This document shows, piece by piece, positions 16,260 to 25,868 of a stretch of DNA of 64,000 nucleotides (within the stretch, counting starts at the first letter, position 1; every line of letters starts with the position of its first letter). The notes below the pieces were generated by a model. That model was given only the letters and a program-made list of their open reading frames with translations, did no database searches and had not been told where the DNA came from. Location: NCBI RefSeq assembly GCF_003261055.1, contig NZ_CP030073.1:4278001-4342000 (forward strand). Reading direction: 5' to 3'. The position numbers and the translations under genes were made by a program. The stretch comes from Streptomyces cadmiisoli (lineage in GTDB: Bacteria; Actinomycetota; Actinomycetes; Streptomycetales; Streptomycetaceae).

Positions 16260-17801
16260 TCACCTCGCCGGCTCCAGGAACCCCTGTTCCACCAGCAACC
16301 GGATCTGCGCCGGCGTGCGGTCGCGCAGCAGCACCGGGTCCTCGCCGACCAGTTGGGCGATCGCGTCCAGGATCCGGCCCGCGGTCAGGGAGCCGTCGCA
16401 CACCCCCGCGAAGCCCGCGCCCACGGTGTCCACCTTGGTGGCCCGGCGCATACCGCGGTTCTGACGCAGCACCACATGCTCCGGATCCTCGGCGCCCGGC
16501 AGCCCGACCTGCTCCTGGACGACCTCGGCGGCAAGCAGGAAGCGCTCCTCCAGCAGGGCCGCGTCGTCACGGGCGCGCAGGTAGTCGAGGCGCCGGAAGT
16601 GCTCGCGCACGGTCTCACCGAGCGGCTGTTCGACCGGATGCGGCCACTCCTCCACGGTGATCGAGGGCACGGCGGCCCCCGACTTGCGCAGGGTGATCCA
16701 GCCGAACCCCACGGCCTTCACCTTGCGCGCCTCGAACTCGTCCAGCCACGCGTCGTAGCGCGCCTCGTACTCGGCCACGTCGTCGCGGTGGTCGCCCGCG
16801 TCCCGCAGCCACAACTCCGCGTACTGGGTGACGTCCTGCACCTCGCGCTGCACGATCCAGGCGTCGCACCCGGCCGGCACCCACGACCGCAAGCGCTCCT
16901 GCCAGTCCTCGCCCTCCACGTGCTGCCAGTTGGCGAGGAACTGCGCGAAACCGCCGTCGTTCAGCCGCGGCCCGGACTGCTGGACGAGCGTGCGGCACAG
17001 GTCGTCCCCGCTCATTCCGCCGTCGCGGTACGTCAGCCGGGCGCCGGGAGAGATCACGAACGGCGGATTCGACACGATCAGGTCGTACGTCTCGTCGTCC
17101 CGCAGCGGCGCGAAGAGGGACCCCTCGCGCAGGTCCGCGGCGGGCGCGCCGGACAGTGCCAGCGTGAGCGCGGACATGTGCAGCGCGCGCGGATTGACGT
17201 CGGTCGCGGTCACGCGCGTGACGTGCTGGGCGGCGTGCAGCGCCTGAATGCCGGATCCGGTGCCCAGATCGAGGGCCGAGGCCACGGGCGTACGGACGGT
17301 GATGCCGGCGAGGGTGGTGGAGGCGCCGCCCACGCCCAGGACGACGCCTTCGTCGCGCCGCCCGATGCCCCCGGCGCCGCCGACCGCGCAACCGAGGTCG
17401 GAGACGATGAACCAGTCCTTGCCGTCCAGCCCTCCGTACGGCCGCACGTCCACCGTCGCGGCGACGTCGTCCCCGTCGCCGTTCGGCCCCACACGGACCA
17501 GCCAGCGGCTCTCCAGGCACTCCGCGACGGGCAGCACCCCCGCCACGCGCGCGTGCGGGACGGGCTGCTGGAGCAGGAACAGCCGGACGAGCATTTCCAG
17601 CGGCGTGTCGCCGCGCGTCGCCCGCAGCGCGGGCACGGTCTCACCGCGTGCCAGCGCCGCGTAGGCGGGGGCGCCGAGCAGGTCGAGCAGTCCGTCGGCG
17701 GTGAAGTCGGCCTCCCGCAGGGCGTCACGCAGCCGGGCGGCGACGTCGGGACGGTCGGCGGAGGGCAGGGCGAAGGCGCTGGCGTTGCTCACACCCCCCA
17801 T
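16260..17801 (-). CDS. class I SAM-dependent methyltransferase, HemK/PrmC-like catalytic motif
   Basis: A 513-aa protein. The N-terminal about 150 residues are helical and specific to actinobacterial homologues. The methyltransferase fold follows, with motif I ALDLGTGSGIQAL (about 178) and the catalytic SNPPFVISPG (about 250). The NPPF signature marks amide or exocyclic-amine methylation of protein glutamine, RNA or DNA. The C-terminal 170 residues contain a helical add-on. Several starts are possible, including GTG 17792 just after a G-run. ATG 17801 is used here. The substrate is not evident. Confidence 0.8.
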   Translation of the reverse strand: MGGVSNASAFALPSADRPDVAARLRDALREADFTADGLLDLLGAPAYAALARGETVPALRATRGDTPLEMLVRLFLLQQPVPHARVAGVLPVAECLESRWLVRVGPNGDGDDVAATVDVRPYGGLDGKDWFIVSDLGCAVGGAGGIGRRDEGVVLGVGGASTTLAGITVRTPVASALDLGTGSGIQALHAAQHVTRVTATDVNPRALHMSALTLALSGAPAADLREGSLFAPLRDDETYDLIVSNPPFVISPGARLTYRDGGMSGDDLCRTLVQQSGPRLNDGGFAQFLANWQHVEGEDWQERLRSWVPAGCDAWIVQREVQDVTQYAELWLRDAGDHRDDVAEYEARYDAWLDEFEARKVKAVGFGWITLRKSGAAVPSITVEEWPHPVEQPLGETVREHFRRLDYLRARDDAALLEERFLLAAEVVQEQVGLPGAEDPEHVVLRQNRGMRRATKVDTVGAGFAGVCDGSLTAGRILDAIAQLVGEDPVLLRDRTPAQIRLLVEQGFLEPAR

Positions 17802-17866
17802 TGTGACCGTGCCGGGGCGTCGCCGCGCACGGCCCACCGCGCGTTCCGGACGGCGCGGGGCGGACG

Positions 17867-18439
17867 TCAGCCCTGGGCCGCCGACGGAGAGGCGTTGACG
17901 TTCTGGCAGCTCTCCTGGCGGGACATGGCCTGTCCGACCTCGCCCTCCTCCAGCGTCTTGAGCGCGTCGTTGCCGCTCTGGCTGAGCTTGTCCAGCTCGG
18001 TGGCGATGCCCTTGAGCCCCTCGGCGAACTTGGCCTGGTCCTTGGTGTCGAGCTCGTCGACCTGCTTCTTCAGACCGGCGTAGGAGGACGAGATGCCGTT
18101 GAGCTCCTTGACCGCGTCCTGCTGCTTCTTCTCGCCGTTCTCGACGTCCGGCGGGCCGGCCTTGTCGACGGCGGCGCCGATCGCCTTGTAGGCGTCGGAC
18201 ATGTCCTGGAACGCCTGCGCGTCGGTCTTCTGGACCTCTGCCGGAGTGCTGCTGTCCGAGGTCTGCTTCTGGATCGCCGCGTTCGCCGCCTCGATCTTCT
18301 TCGCCTGCGGCTGCACCGCGTCGCAGACCTGCTTGGCCCAGCCGTCCAGCTTCTCGTTGCCGTCGTCGCTGCTGCATCCCGACAGCGCCAGTACCAGTAC
18401 CGCACCGCCGGACAGTGCGGCCGCGAGCTTCTTGTTCAC
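17867..18439 (-). CDS. small secreted lipoprotein, helical
   Basis: The product has 190 aa if GTG 18439 is the start. That GTG has an AAGGGA site 8 nt upstream. ATG 18457 would add six residues. A signal peptide with lipobox ALSGCSS at about residue 20 anchors it outside the membrane. The remaining 165 residues are Lys/Glu/Asp/Ala rich and predicted all-helical, with two cysteines (QVCDAV near the start, ESCQNV near the end) that could pair. No enzymatic motif is seen. Confidence 0.8.
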   Translation of the reverse strand: MNKKLAAALSGGAVLVLALSGCSSDDGNEKLDGWAKQVCDAVQPQAKKIEAANAAIQKQTSDSSTPAEVQKTDAQAFQDMSDAYKAIGAAVDKAGPPDVENGEKKQQDAVKELNGISSSYAGLKKQVDELDTKDQAKFAEGLKGIATELDKLSQSGNDALKTLEEGEVGQAMSRQESCQNVNASPSAAQG

Positions 18440-18650
18440 CGGATCGGTCCCTTCCATGGCCCTCGGCCCCGGAACATACACGCCAAGCGGGCGACAATCG
18501 CATGACAAGCGTCCGATATGATCCTTATTACAGCCATTCGCACCAGGAGAGAGAAGCCTCACGGAGAAATCGTGAACATGACGAGGCGGACGGGTGACGC
18601 GTCAATCCGCGCCCTCCGCCCGCCCCTTGACCGGATCTTCGCCCCGAGGC

Positions 18651-21056
18651 CTACGAAACCACCGCGGGGTCGGCCGACTTGGCGCTGTGGTCGGTCTCCT
18701 CGTCGTCTCCCATCGCGATACCGCGCCGCTTGGAGACGTACACCGCGCCGACGATCACGAGCAGCGAGAGCACCGCGACGGTGATCCGCACCGCGAGACT
18801 CGCGTCGTCGCCGTAGCTGAACTTGATGACCGCCGGCGCGATGAGCAGCGCCACCAGGTTCATCACCTTCAGCAGCGGGTTGATGGCGGGGCCCGCGGTG
18901 TCCTTGAACGGGTCGCCGACCGTGTCGCCGATCACCGTCGCGGCGTGCGCCTCGCTGCCCTTGCCGCCGTGGTGCCCGTCCTCGACGAGCTTCTTGGCGT
19001 TGTCCCAGGCGCCACCGGAGTTGGCAAGGAACACCGCCATCAGCGTGCCCGCCCCGATCGCGCCGGCCAGGTAGGCGCCGAGCGCGCCGACGCCGAGGGT
19101 GAAGCCGATGAAGATCGGCGCCATGACGGCGAGCAGACCCGGTGTGGCCAGCTCCCTGAGCGCGTCCCTCGTACAGATGTCGACGACTTTTCCGTACTCC
19201 GGCTTCTCGGTGTAGTCCATGATCCCGGGCCGCTCGCGGAACTGCCGCCGCACCTCGAAGACCACCGAACCCGCCGACCGCGACACGGCATTGATCGCGA
19301 GTCCGGAGAAGAGGAAGACGACCGCCGCGCCCGCGATGAGGCCGACGAGGTTGTTGGGCTGCGAGATGTCCATGGAGAGGGTCAGCGGCGCTCCCTCGCC
19401 GCTGAGTTTCTCGCCCACGTCGCGCACACCGGTGGTGATCGCGTCGCGGTACGACCCGAAGAGCGCCGCCGCCGCCAGGACGGCGGTGGCGATGGCGATG
19501 CCCTTGGTGATGGCCTTGGTGGTGTTGCCCACCGCGTCCAGGTTGGTGAGCACCTGCGCGCCCGCGCCCTCGACGTCGCCGGACATCTCGGCGATGCCCT
19601 GCGCGTTGTCCGAGACCGGGCCGAAGGTGTCCATGGCGACGATCACACCGACGGTGGTGAGCAGGCCGGTGCCGGCCAGCGCGACCGCGAACAGCGCCAG
19701 CATGATCGACGTACCGCCGAGCAGGAAGGCCCCGTAGACGCCGAGGCCGATCAACAGGGCGGTGTAGACGGCCGATTCGAGACCGACCGAGATACCGGCC
19801 AGGACGACCGTGGCGGGGCCGGTCAGCGAGGTCTTGCCGATGTCCCGCACCGGGCGCCGGTTGGTCTCGGTGAAGTAGCCGGTGAGCTGCTGGATCACGG
19901 CGGCGAGCAGGATTCCGATCGCCACCGCGACCAGGGCGAGGATCCTCGGGTCGCCGTCCTTGGCCAGGATGGCGGCGTCGGTGACCCCGTCGAGGTCGGC
20001 GTAGGACGACGGCAGGTAGACGTACACGGCGATCGCGACCAGGACGAGCGAGATCGCCGCGGAGATGAAGAACCCGCGGTTGATCGCGCTCATCCCGCTG
20101 CGGTCCGAGCGCCGCGGGGCGACCGCGAAGATGCCGATCATCGCGGTGATCACGCCGATCGCGGGGACGAGCAGCGGGAACGCGAGCCCGGCGTTGCCGA
20201 AGGCCGCCGTGCCCAGGATGAGTGCGGCCACCAGGGTGACGGCGTACGACTCGAAGAGGTCGGCCGCCATGCCCGCGCAGTCGCCGACGTTGTCGCCCAC
20301 GTTGTCGGCGATGGTCGCGGCATTGCGCGGATCGTCCTCCGGAATGCCCTGTTCGACCTTTCCGACCAGGTCGGCGCCGACGTCGGCGGCCTTCGTGAAG
20401 ATGCCGCCTCCGACACGCATGAACATCGCGATGAGCGCGGCGCCGAGACCGAAGCCCTCCAGGACCTTCGGCGCGTCGGCCGTGTACACCAGCACCACAC
20501 ACGAGGCGCCGAGCAGGCCCAGCCCCACCGTGAACATGCCGACGACACCGCCCGTACGGAAAGCGATCTTCATGGCTTTGTGCGACACGAGAGTGAGATC
20601 TTTTTCCGGCTCACCCTCCGCCGGAGTCGCTTCCCGGGCCGCCGCGGCGACCCGCACGTTGCTGCGCACGGCGAGCCACATGCCGATATAGCCGGTGGCC
20701 GCCGAGAACGCCGCGCCGATCAAGAAGAACACCGATCGTCCGGCGCGCTGATTCCAGTCGTCCGCGGGCAGAAGCAGGAGCAGGAAGAAAACGATCACGG
20801 CGAATATGCCGAGAGTGCGCAGCTGCCGGGCCAGATAGGCGTTCGCGCCTTCCTGGACCGCCGCAGCGATCTCCTTCATGCTGTCGGTGCCCTCGCCCGC
20901 CGCGAGCACCTGGCGCAGCAGCACGCCGGCGACCACGAGGGCCGCCAGCGCGACGACCGCGATGATCATCACCATGACCTGGTTGCCGTCGGTCAGCACT
21001 GCGGCTGCGAAGGTTGTGGAGTGGTCCAACCGATGAGGGGTAGAAAGCCCCGCCAT
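18651..21056 (-). CDS. hppA: membrane-bound proton-translocating pyrophosphatase (H+-PPase)
   Basis: This 801-aa integral membrane enzyme has about 16 helices. It couples pyrophosphate hydrolysis to proton export. The substrate site is intact: DVGADLVGKVE and PRNAATIADNVGDNVGD (about residues 250-285), and DNAQGIAEM further on. The motif GNTTKAITKG carries Lys where potassium-dependent enzymes have Ala, pointing to the K+-independent H+-pumping class. The C-terminal block has DTVGDPFKDTAGPAINPLLK. The gene stands alone, with a 315-bp upstream region. Confidence 0.95.
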   Translation of the reverse strand: MAGLSTPHRLDHSTTFAAAVLTDGNQVMVMIIAVVALAALVVAGVLLRQVLAAGEGTDSMKEIAAAVQEGANAYLARQLRTLGIFAVIVFFLLLLLPADDWNQRAGRSVFFLIGAAFSAATGYIGMWLAVRSNVRVAAAAREATPAEGEPEKDLTLVSHKAMKIAFRTGGVVGMFTVGLGLLGASCVVLVYTADAPKVLEGFGLGAALIAMFMRVGGGIFTKAADVGADLVGKVEQGIPEDDPRNAATIADNVGDNVGDCAGMAADLFESYAVTLVAALILGTAAFGNAGLAFPLLVPAIGVITAMIGIFAVAPRRSDRSGMSAINRGFFISAAISLVLVAIAVYVYLPSSYADLDGVTDAAILAKDGDPRILALVAVAIGILLAAVIQQLTGYFTETNRRPVRDIGKTSLTGPATVVLAGISVGLESAVYTALLIGLGVYGAFLLGGTSIMLALFAVALAGTGLLTTVGVIVAMDTFGPVSDNAQGIAEMSGDVEGAGAQVLTNLDAVGNTTKAITKGIAIATAVLAAAALFGSYRDAITTGVRDVGEKLSGEGAPLTLSMDISQPNNLVGLIAGAAVVFLFSGLAINAVSRSAGSVVFEVRRQFRERPGIMDYTEKPEYGKVVDICTRDALRELATPGLLAVMAPIFIGFTLGVGALGAYLAGAIGAGTLMAVFLANSGGAWDNAKKLVEDGHHGGKGSEAHAATVIGDTVGDPFKDTAGPAINPLLKVMNLVALLIAPAVIKFSYGDDASLAVRITVAVLSLLVIVGAVYVSKRRGIAMGDDEETDHSAKSADPAVVS

Positions 21057-21371
21057 TCGTCCTCCTTGACGCTTGGGCTGAGCTCAAGATGTGGACGGAT
21101 TGTAGGGAGCCGGACCTGATCAAAACAGGGCGCGGCAAACGGAATTCGGCTTCACATGCTCTGGAGCAAATGATCGCAGCAGACCGCCGAACCCGAAAGT
21201 GGTAATGCCCCAGATGTATGAGAGGCATGATCAATACAGGTCTTCTTGATCAAAGATCTCGGACCCCATTGATCGTGAATTCCTTCACGAATTTCGCCGC
21301 CCCGGCGGCAAAAACACCCGGGGGCCCTGCTGAGCAGGGCCCCCGGGTGTGCGGCTGTTGGGTTGAGTGGG
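21057..21371. other. AT-richer intergenic region between hppA and the bldG operon
   Basis: This space holds the promoter region of hppA and, at its right end, the terminator of the bldG transcript. The middle (21130-21300) is markedly richer in A/T than the genome around it and contains three TGATCA/TTGATC words (near 21225, 21246 and 21270). No ORF with a credible start is seen. Confidence 0.5.
21314..21350 (-). terminator. strong rho-independent terminator of the bldG operon
   Basis: An uninterrupted stem of about 17 bp (ACACCCGGGGGCCCTG and complement) with a minimal loop is followed on the minus strand by TTTTTGCC. It lies 22 bp after the anti-sigma stop codon. Confidence 0.9.
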
Positions 21372-21812
21372 TCAGGGAAGCACCACGGCCGGCGGCGGAG
21401 TGGTCGGCCAGGTCATGCGGATCAGCCCGCCGTGCTCCCCGGCGGTGACCTCCACGTCGTCGACGAGCCCGCTGATGACCGCGAGGCCCATCTCGTCCTC
21501 CTCGGTCTCCGCGTCCGGATCGTCGGCGGCGTCGCCGGCTCTCCGGCTCCCCGGAACCGCGTGCGGGGCCTCGTCGCCGACCTCGATGGAGAACTGCTTC
21601 TCCTCCTCGATCAGCGCCACCTTCACCGGCGCCGTGATCCCGACGCTCTGGTGGAGCCCCACGGCACGTGAGCAGGCTTCACCGACAGCGAGCCTGACCT
21701 CGTCGAGGACGGCCTCGTCCACCCCGGCCCTGCGCGCCACCGCCGCCGCCACCAGTCGGGCGGTCCTGACGTGTTCGGGCAGCGCACTGAAGCGGAGTTC
21801 GACGGTGGCCAT
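21372..21812 (-). CDS. anti-sigma factor, SpoIIAB/RsbW-like ATP-binding, partner of BldG
   Basis: This 146-aa histidine-kinase-like ATPase domain has the N box VRLAVGEACSRAV and a C-terminal GHKL region. The central insert DPDAETEEDEMGL is acidic. In S. coelicolor the gene next to bldG (SCO3548, from memory) encodes the anti-sigma protein that BldG antagonises. The position, orientation and spacing here match, with bldG upstream on the same strand and 105 bp between them. It is likely to phosphorylate BldG and hold a sigma factor. Confidence 0.88.
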   Translation of the reverse strand: MATVELRFSALPEHVRTARLVAAAVARRAGVDEAVLDEVRLAVGEACSRAVGLHQSVGITAPVKVALIEEEKQFSIEVGDEAPHAVPGSRRAGDAADDPDAETEEDEMGLAVISGLVDDVEVTAGEHGGLIRMTWPTTPPPAVVLP

Positions 21813-21917
21813 GCATCCCCCTCGGAGCTACGGGCGTGCTGTCAGGGGGCCGGGCCGCCGAAAGCCCAGCCCCCCACTGCAGATCTTCCGTCCGGGCCGA
21901 GGCCCGGACGGCGGTGA

Positions 21918-22259
21918 TCAGTCGGTGGCCGCCACCGCTTCCTCGACCGAGGTGTGAATGGGGAACACCTTGGTCAGGCCGGTGATACGGAAGATCTTGA
22001 GAATGCGCTCCTGGTTGCAGACCAGGCGCAGGGAGCCCTCATGGGCTCGCACTCGCTTCAGGCCGCCGACCAGCACGCCGAGCCCGGTGGAGTCGAGGAA
22101 GTCCACGCCCTCCATGTCGACGACGAGGTGGAAATTGCCGTCGTTCACCAGCTCGACCAGCTGCTCGCGCAGCTTGGGCGCGGTATATACGTCGATTTCG
22201 CCACCGACCCTGACGATCGTGCGATCGCCGATGGTCTCGGTCGACAAGGACAGGTCCAC
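21918..22259 (-). CDS. bldG: anti-sigma factor antagonist BldG
   Basis: A 113-aa STAS-domain protein with the conserved phosphorylation site Ser57 in [14 protein letters not shown]. It is needed for aerial mycelium and antibiotic production in S. coelicolor, where it acts by partner switching with the downstream anti-sigma factor. The full-length frame, the residue pattern ([20 protein letters not shown]) and the gene neighbourhood all match. It is divergent from the DECH helicase across 81 bp, and terminates with the anti-sigma gene at 21314-21350. Confidence 0.96.
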   Translation of the reverse strand: MDLSLSTETIGDRTIVRVGGEIDVYTAPKLREQLVELVNDGNFHLVVDMEGVDFLDSTGLGVLVGGLKRVRAHEGSLRLVCNQERILKIFRITGLTKVFPIHTSVEEAVAATD

Positions 22260-22340
22260 GGATCCTCCAGCACCTTGCTATCGAGCGGTCGCCCCTCGGG
22301 ACATCTCGGCTACGGCCCCCGGGACGGTTCGCCAGCCGCG

Positions 22341-24836
22341 ATGGCATTCAATCACTTACCGGCAGGCGTGCACGACGCCTTGGCCCCATTGTCCGTCACG
22401 CCGGTGACACACTCGGTGCCGATGGCCAAGAATCACCGATCCGATCGAATCCCGACGGACACCGCATCCCGCCCCGCGCCGGGCACGGTCCTGGACCGGC
22501 TGGCCTCGGGGCCGAGCCGGTCTTCGCGCATCACTCATACGGAGCACTTGCCCCCGCGGGCGGGTCGCCATGCCGTCTGGCCGGACCGGATCCGACCCGA
22601 GGTCATCGCCGCTGTCCAGGCGGCGGGCATCGAGCACCCCTGGGCCCACCAGGCGCAAGCGGCCGAACACGCCCTGGACGGCGAATCGGTCGTCGTCGCC
22701 ACCGGCACCGCCTCCGGGAAGTCCCTGGCGTACCTCGTACCGGTCCTCTCGACACTCCTGGACGGCTCCGAAGCCCCGAACGGCCGCGGCGCCACCGCCC
22801 TCTACCTGGCGCCCACGAAGGCGCTCGCGGCGGATCAGTGCCGGGCCGTGAAGGAACTTTCACATCCGCTCGGCCAGGCCGTGCGACCGGCCGTGTACGA
22901 CGGCGACACCCCCTTCGAGGAACGCGAGTGGATCCGCCAGTACGCCGGATACGTCCTCACCAATCCCGACATGCTGCACCGGGGCATATTGCCCTCCCAC
23001 CCCCGCTGGGCCTCCTTCCTGAAGTCCCTGAAGTACGTCGTGATCGACGAGTGCCACACCTATCGCGGCGTCTTCGGCTCGCACGTCGCACAGGTACTGC
23101 GCCGGCTGCGCCGGCTGTGCGCGCGCTACGGCGCGTCGCCGGTCTTCCTGCTGGCCTCCGCGACCGCCGCCGAGCCCGCCGTCGCCGCCCGGCGGCTCAC
23201 CGGAGTGCCGGTCGTGGAGGTCGCCGACGACGCCTCCCCGCGCGGCGAGCTGGTGTTCGCCCTCTGGGAGCCGCCGCTGACCGAGATGCAGGGCGAGAAG
23301 GGCGCCCCGGTCCGCCGTACGGCCACCGCCGAGACGGCCGACCTGCTCACCGACCTCACCGTCCAGGGGGTGCGCTCGGTGGCCTTCGTGCGCTCCCGGC
23401 GCGGCGCCGAGCTGATCTCGGTGATCGCCCAGGAACGGCTCGCGGAGGTCGACCGCTCGCTGGCCCGGCGCGTGGCCGCCTACCGCGGCGGCTACCTGCC
23501 CGAAGAGCGCCGCGCCCTCGAGCGCGCCCTGCACTCCGGCGAGCTGCTCGGTCTCGCCGCGACCACCGCCCTCGAACTCGGCGTGGATGTCTCCGGCCTC
23601 GACGCGGTGCTCATCGCCGGATACCCGGGCACCCGCGCGTCCCTGTGGCAGCAGGCCGGCCGGGCCGGCCGCTCCGGCCAGGGCGCGCTGGCCGTCCTGA
23701 TCGCCCGCGACGATCCGCTGGACACGTTCCTCGTCCACCATCCGGAGGCCCTGTTCGACCAACCGGTGGAATCCACGGTCCTCGACCCGGACAACCCGTA
23801 CGTCCTGGCCCCCCATCTGTGCGCGGCCGCCGCCGAGCTTCCCCTCGTCGAGGAGGACCTGGAGCTGTTCGGGCCGGCCAGCGCGGACCTGCTGCCCCAG
23901 CTGGAGGCGGCGAAGCTCCTGCGGCGCCGGACGAAGGCCTGGCACTGGACCCGCCGCGAGCGGGCCGCCGACCTGGCCGACATCCGCGGCGAGGGCGGGC
24001 AACCGGTCCAGATCGTCGAGGAGGGGACCGGCCGGCTGCTGGGCACCGTGGACGCCGGCGCCGCGCACACGACCGTGCACGAGGGCGCGGTGCACCTGCA
24101 CCAGGGCCGCACCTATCTGGTGCGCTCCCTCGACCTGGACGACTCGGTCGCCCTGGTGGAGGAGGCGAACCCGCCGTACTCCACGGTCGCCCGCGACACG
24201 ACGTCGATCTCCGTGCTGGAGACGGACGTCGAGATCCCCTGGGGCGACGGCCGGCTCTGCTACGGCTCCGTCGAGGTGACCAACCAGGTCGTCTCCTTCC
24301 TCCGCCGCCGCCTGATCACCGGCGAGGTACTGGGCGAGACCAAACTCGACCTTCCGCCGCGTACGCTCCGCACGCGCGCGGTGTGGTGGACAGTCACCGA
24401 GGACCAGCTCGACGAGGCCCGCATCAACCCGGAGATCCTCGGCGGCGCCCTGCACGCCGCCGAGCACGCCTCCATCGGCATGCTGCCCCTCTTCGCGACC
24501 TGCGACCGCTGGGACATCGGCGGCGTGTCGGTGCCGCTGCACCCGGACACACTGCTGCCGACGGTCTTCGTGTACGACGGCCATCCGGGTGGCGCCGGCT
24601 TCGCGGAGCGCGCCTTCCACACCGCCCGCGACTGGCTCACCGCCACCCGGGAGGCCATCGCCTCCTGCGAGTGCGACGCCGGCTGCCCGTCCTGCATCCA
24701 GTCCCCCAAGTGCGGCAACGGCAACGATCCGCTGCACAAGCGGGGCGCCATACGGCTGCTCACGGTGCTGCTGCGCGGGGCGCCGGAGGAGAAGCCGACC
24801 GGAGCGGAGGGGGAGCCGACGGAGCTGGAGGCGTAG
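22341..24836 (+). CDS. DECH-box superfamily 2 helicase with DUF1998 domain (MrfA/YprA-like)
   Basis: The ATG at 22341 gives the typical MAFNHLPAGVHDAL start and 831 aa. The helicase core shows motif I ATGTASGKS (about 124-132) and motif II DECH (about 236, in VIDECHTYRG). It also has motif III ASATAA, and motif VI within GYPGTRASLWQQAGRAGRSG. Near residues 776-792 a cysteine cluster CECDAGCPSCIQSPKC matches the zinc or Fe-S site of DUF1998 helicases such as B. subtilis MrfA, which acts in mitomycin DNA repair. In actinobacteria it regularly sits beside Tad-like secretion genes (TIGR03817 'helicase/secretion neighborhood'). Confidence 0.9.
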   Translation: MAFNHLPAGVHDALAPLSVTPVTHSVPMAKNHRSDRIPTDTASRPAPGTVLDRLASGPSRSSRITHTEHLPPRAGRHAVWPDRIRPEVIAAVQAAGIEHPWAHQAQAAEHALDGESVVVATGTASGKSLAYLVPVLSTLLDGSEAPNGRGATALYLAPTKALAADQCRAVKELSHPLGQAVRPAVYDGDTPFEEREWIRQYAGYVLTNPDMLHRGILPSHPRWASFLKSLKYVVIDECHTYRGVFGSHVAQVLRRLRRLCARYGASPVFLLASATAAEPAVAARRLTGVPVVEVADDASPRGELVFALWEPPLTEMQGEKGAPVRRTATAETADLLTDLTVQGVRSVAFVRSRRGAELISVIAQERLAEVDRSLARRVAAYRGGYLPEERRALERALHSGELLGLAATTALELGVDVSGLDAVLIAGYPGTRASLWQQAGRAGRSGQGALAVLIARDDPLDTFLVHHPEALFDQPVESTVLDPDNPYVLAPHLCAAAAELPLVEEDLELFGPASADLLPQLEAAKLLRRRTKAWHWTRRERAADLADIRGEGGQPVQIVEEGTGRLLGTVDAGAAHTTVHEGAVHLHQGRTYLVRSLDLDDSVALVEEANPPYSTVARDTTSISVLETDVEIPWGDGRLCYGSVEVTNQVVSFLRRRLITGEVLGETKLDLPPRTLRTRAVWWTVTEDQLDEARINPEILGGALHAAEHASIGMLPLFATCDRWDIGGVSVPLHPDTLLPTVFVYDGHPGGAGFAERAFHTARDWLTATREAIASCECDAGCPSCIQSPKCGNGNDPLHKRGAIRLLTVLLRGAPEEKPTGAEGEPTELEA

Positions 24837-25194
24837 GGGCGCCGGACGCAGGCTCGGGCCCGGGTGGCCCCGCCCGTGCCCTGACCTCCGCCGTGAACGG
24901 CCCCCGTCCGGCCGCCGCCGTCACGTCCGACACCTCGCCCACGACCACGCACCTCACGAGCCGTGTGCGCTGCTCACGCGCCACCCGTTCGGCGCGGGCG
25001 CAGGCCGCCGCGGATCCCCGCGGCCAGTGGTCCGCCGCGGCGAGAGCGGCGAGGTCCGCGCCGCCGGCCGCGCGGTGCCGGGTCACGACCGCGTGTCCCA
25101 GCGCGAGGACGGCGCCGAAGACCACACACAGGACGGTGATCACCCCTACGCTCCACACGGACGCGGACCCGCGGTCTCCGTCACCGCGCCTCAT
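24760..25194 (-). CDS. TadE-like secretion-neighbourhood protein (Rv3654c type)
   Basis: This 144-aa protein starts at ATG 25194, overlapping the stop of the upstream TadE gene by 4 bp (ATGA). It has a short basic N-terminus, GSASVWSVGVITVLCVVFGAVLALGHAVV as the single helix (about 10-38), then ADLAALAAAD, a pattern shared with TadE/TadG pseudopilins. The C-terminus is a proline/alanine tail. Its 3' end overlaps the convergent helicase gene by 77 bp. It is part of the TIGR03816 neighbourhood group. Confidence 0.75.
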   Translation of the reverse strand: MRRGDGDRGSASVWSVGVITVLCVVFGAVLALGHAVVTRHRAAGGADLAALAAADHWPRGSAAACARAERVAREQRTRLVRCVVVGEVSDVTAAAGRGPFTAEVRARAGPPGPEPASGAPTPPAPSAPPPLRSASPPAPRAAAP

Positions 25195-25556
25195 CCGTTC
25201 GCCCCCGCCGTCCCCTCGGTGAGCGCGACGGCCTCCTCCCGCAGTTCGTAGGCCAGTCCGGCGAGGGCCGGCGCCTCGGCCACCACCACGACCCGGACCC
25301 GGCCGTCCTCCCGGCTGACCGTGACCCTCGCCCCCGGCGGAGCGGCTTCGCGGGCGACGTCGACCACCGCGTCGGGCGGGTCCTGGCGGGCCGCCGCCCG
25401 GGCACCCGTCCGGGCCGCGTCCACGCACTGGATCTGCGCGGCCACCACGAGCAGTCCCCACACCAGCCCCATCGCGAGCATCACCAGCACCGGCAGCACC
25501 ACGGCCGTCTCCGCCGTCACGAAGCCCCGGTCCGCGCGCCGTTCACATCCGCGCAT
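25191..25556 (-). CDS. TadE-family pilus assembly protein
   Basis: This 121-aa product has the TadE signature near the N-terminus: a glutamate in FVTAETAVVLPVLVMLAMGL, equivalent to the pseudopilin Glu5, and one hydrophobic helix. About 80 extracytoplasmic residues follow. Its start overlaps the end of the pilin-like gene by 14 bp, and its stop overlaps the next start. This tight packing indicates one transcript coming from tadZ-tadA upstream, which the mobile element now interrupts. Confidence 0.82.
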   Translation of the reverse strand: MRGCERRADRGFVTAETAVVLPVLVMLAMGLVWGLLVVAAQIQCVDAARTGARAAARQDPPDAVVDVAREAAPPGARVTVSREDGRVRVVVVAEAPALAGLAYELREEAVALTEGTAGANG

Positions 25557-25797
25557 TGAGGGCCTCCTGCACGATCCGCTGGAGTTCGGCGCCGACCTGC
25601 CCGCCCGTCACGACCTTGTACAGGAGCACCGCGAAGGCGACCGCCGCCACGATTCCCACGGCGTATTCCGAGGTGACCATTCCGGCCTCCTTGCGCCTTC
25701 CGCGCAGCCCGCACAGACGAGCGCGCACGCCTGCCCGAACGGACTTGTCCGCCCCGCCGGCCTCGCTCAGCCTGTTGAAGTTGTTCGCCTTGTTCAT
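25543..25797 (-). CDS. Flp pilin-like small protein (DUF4244 type)
   Basis: The 84-aa product has a basic leader (RARLCGLRGRRKEAG) ending in Gly, then MVTSEYAVGIVAAVAFAVLLYKVV. The glycine, the Glu at +5 of the mature part and the hydrophobic helix follow the prepilin peptidase pattern of Flp-type pilins. It is thus the candidate major subunit of this Tad-like system. No prepilin peptidase gene is present in the window. Confidence 0.78.
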   Translation of the reverse strand: MNKANNFNRLSEAGGADKSVRAGVRARLCGLRGRRKEAGMVTSEYAVGIVAAVAFAVLLYKVVTGGQVGAELQRIVQEALNARM

Positions 25798-25868
25798 CCC
25801 AACCCCCGTGAGGTTCCGTCTCGCTGATCAGTCGTCGTCCGCCGTGTGTCCCGCTCCCGCGCAGCGCC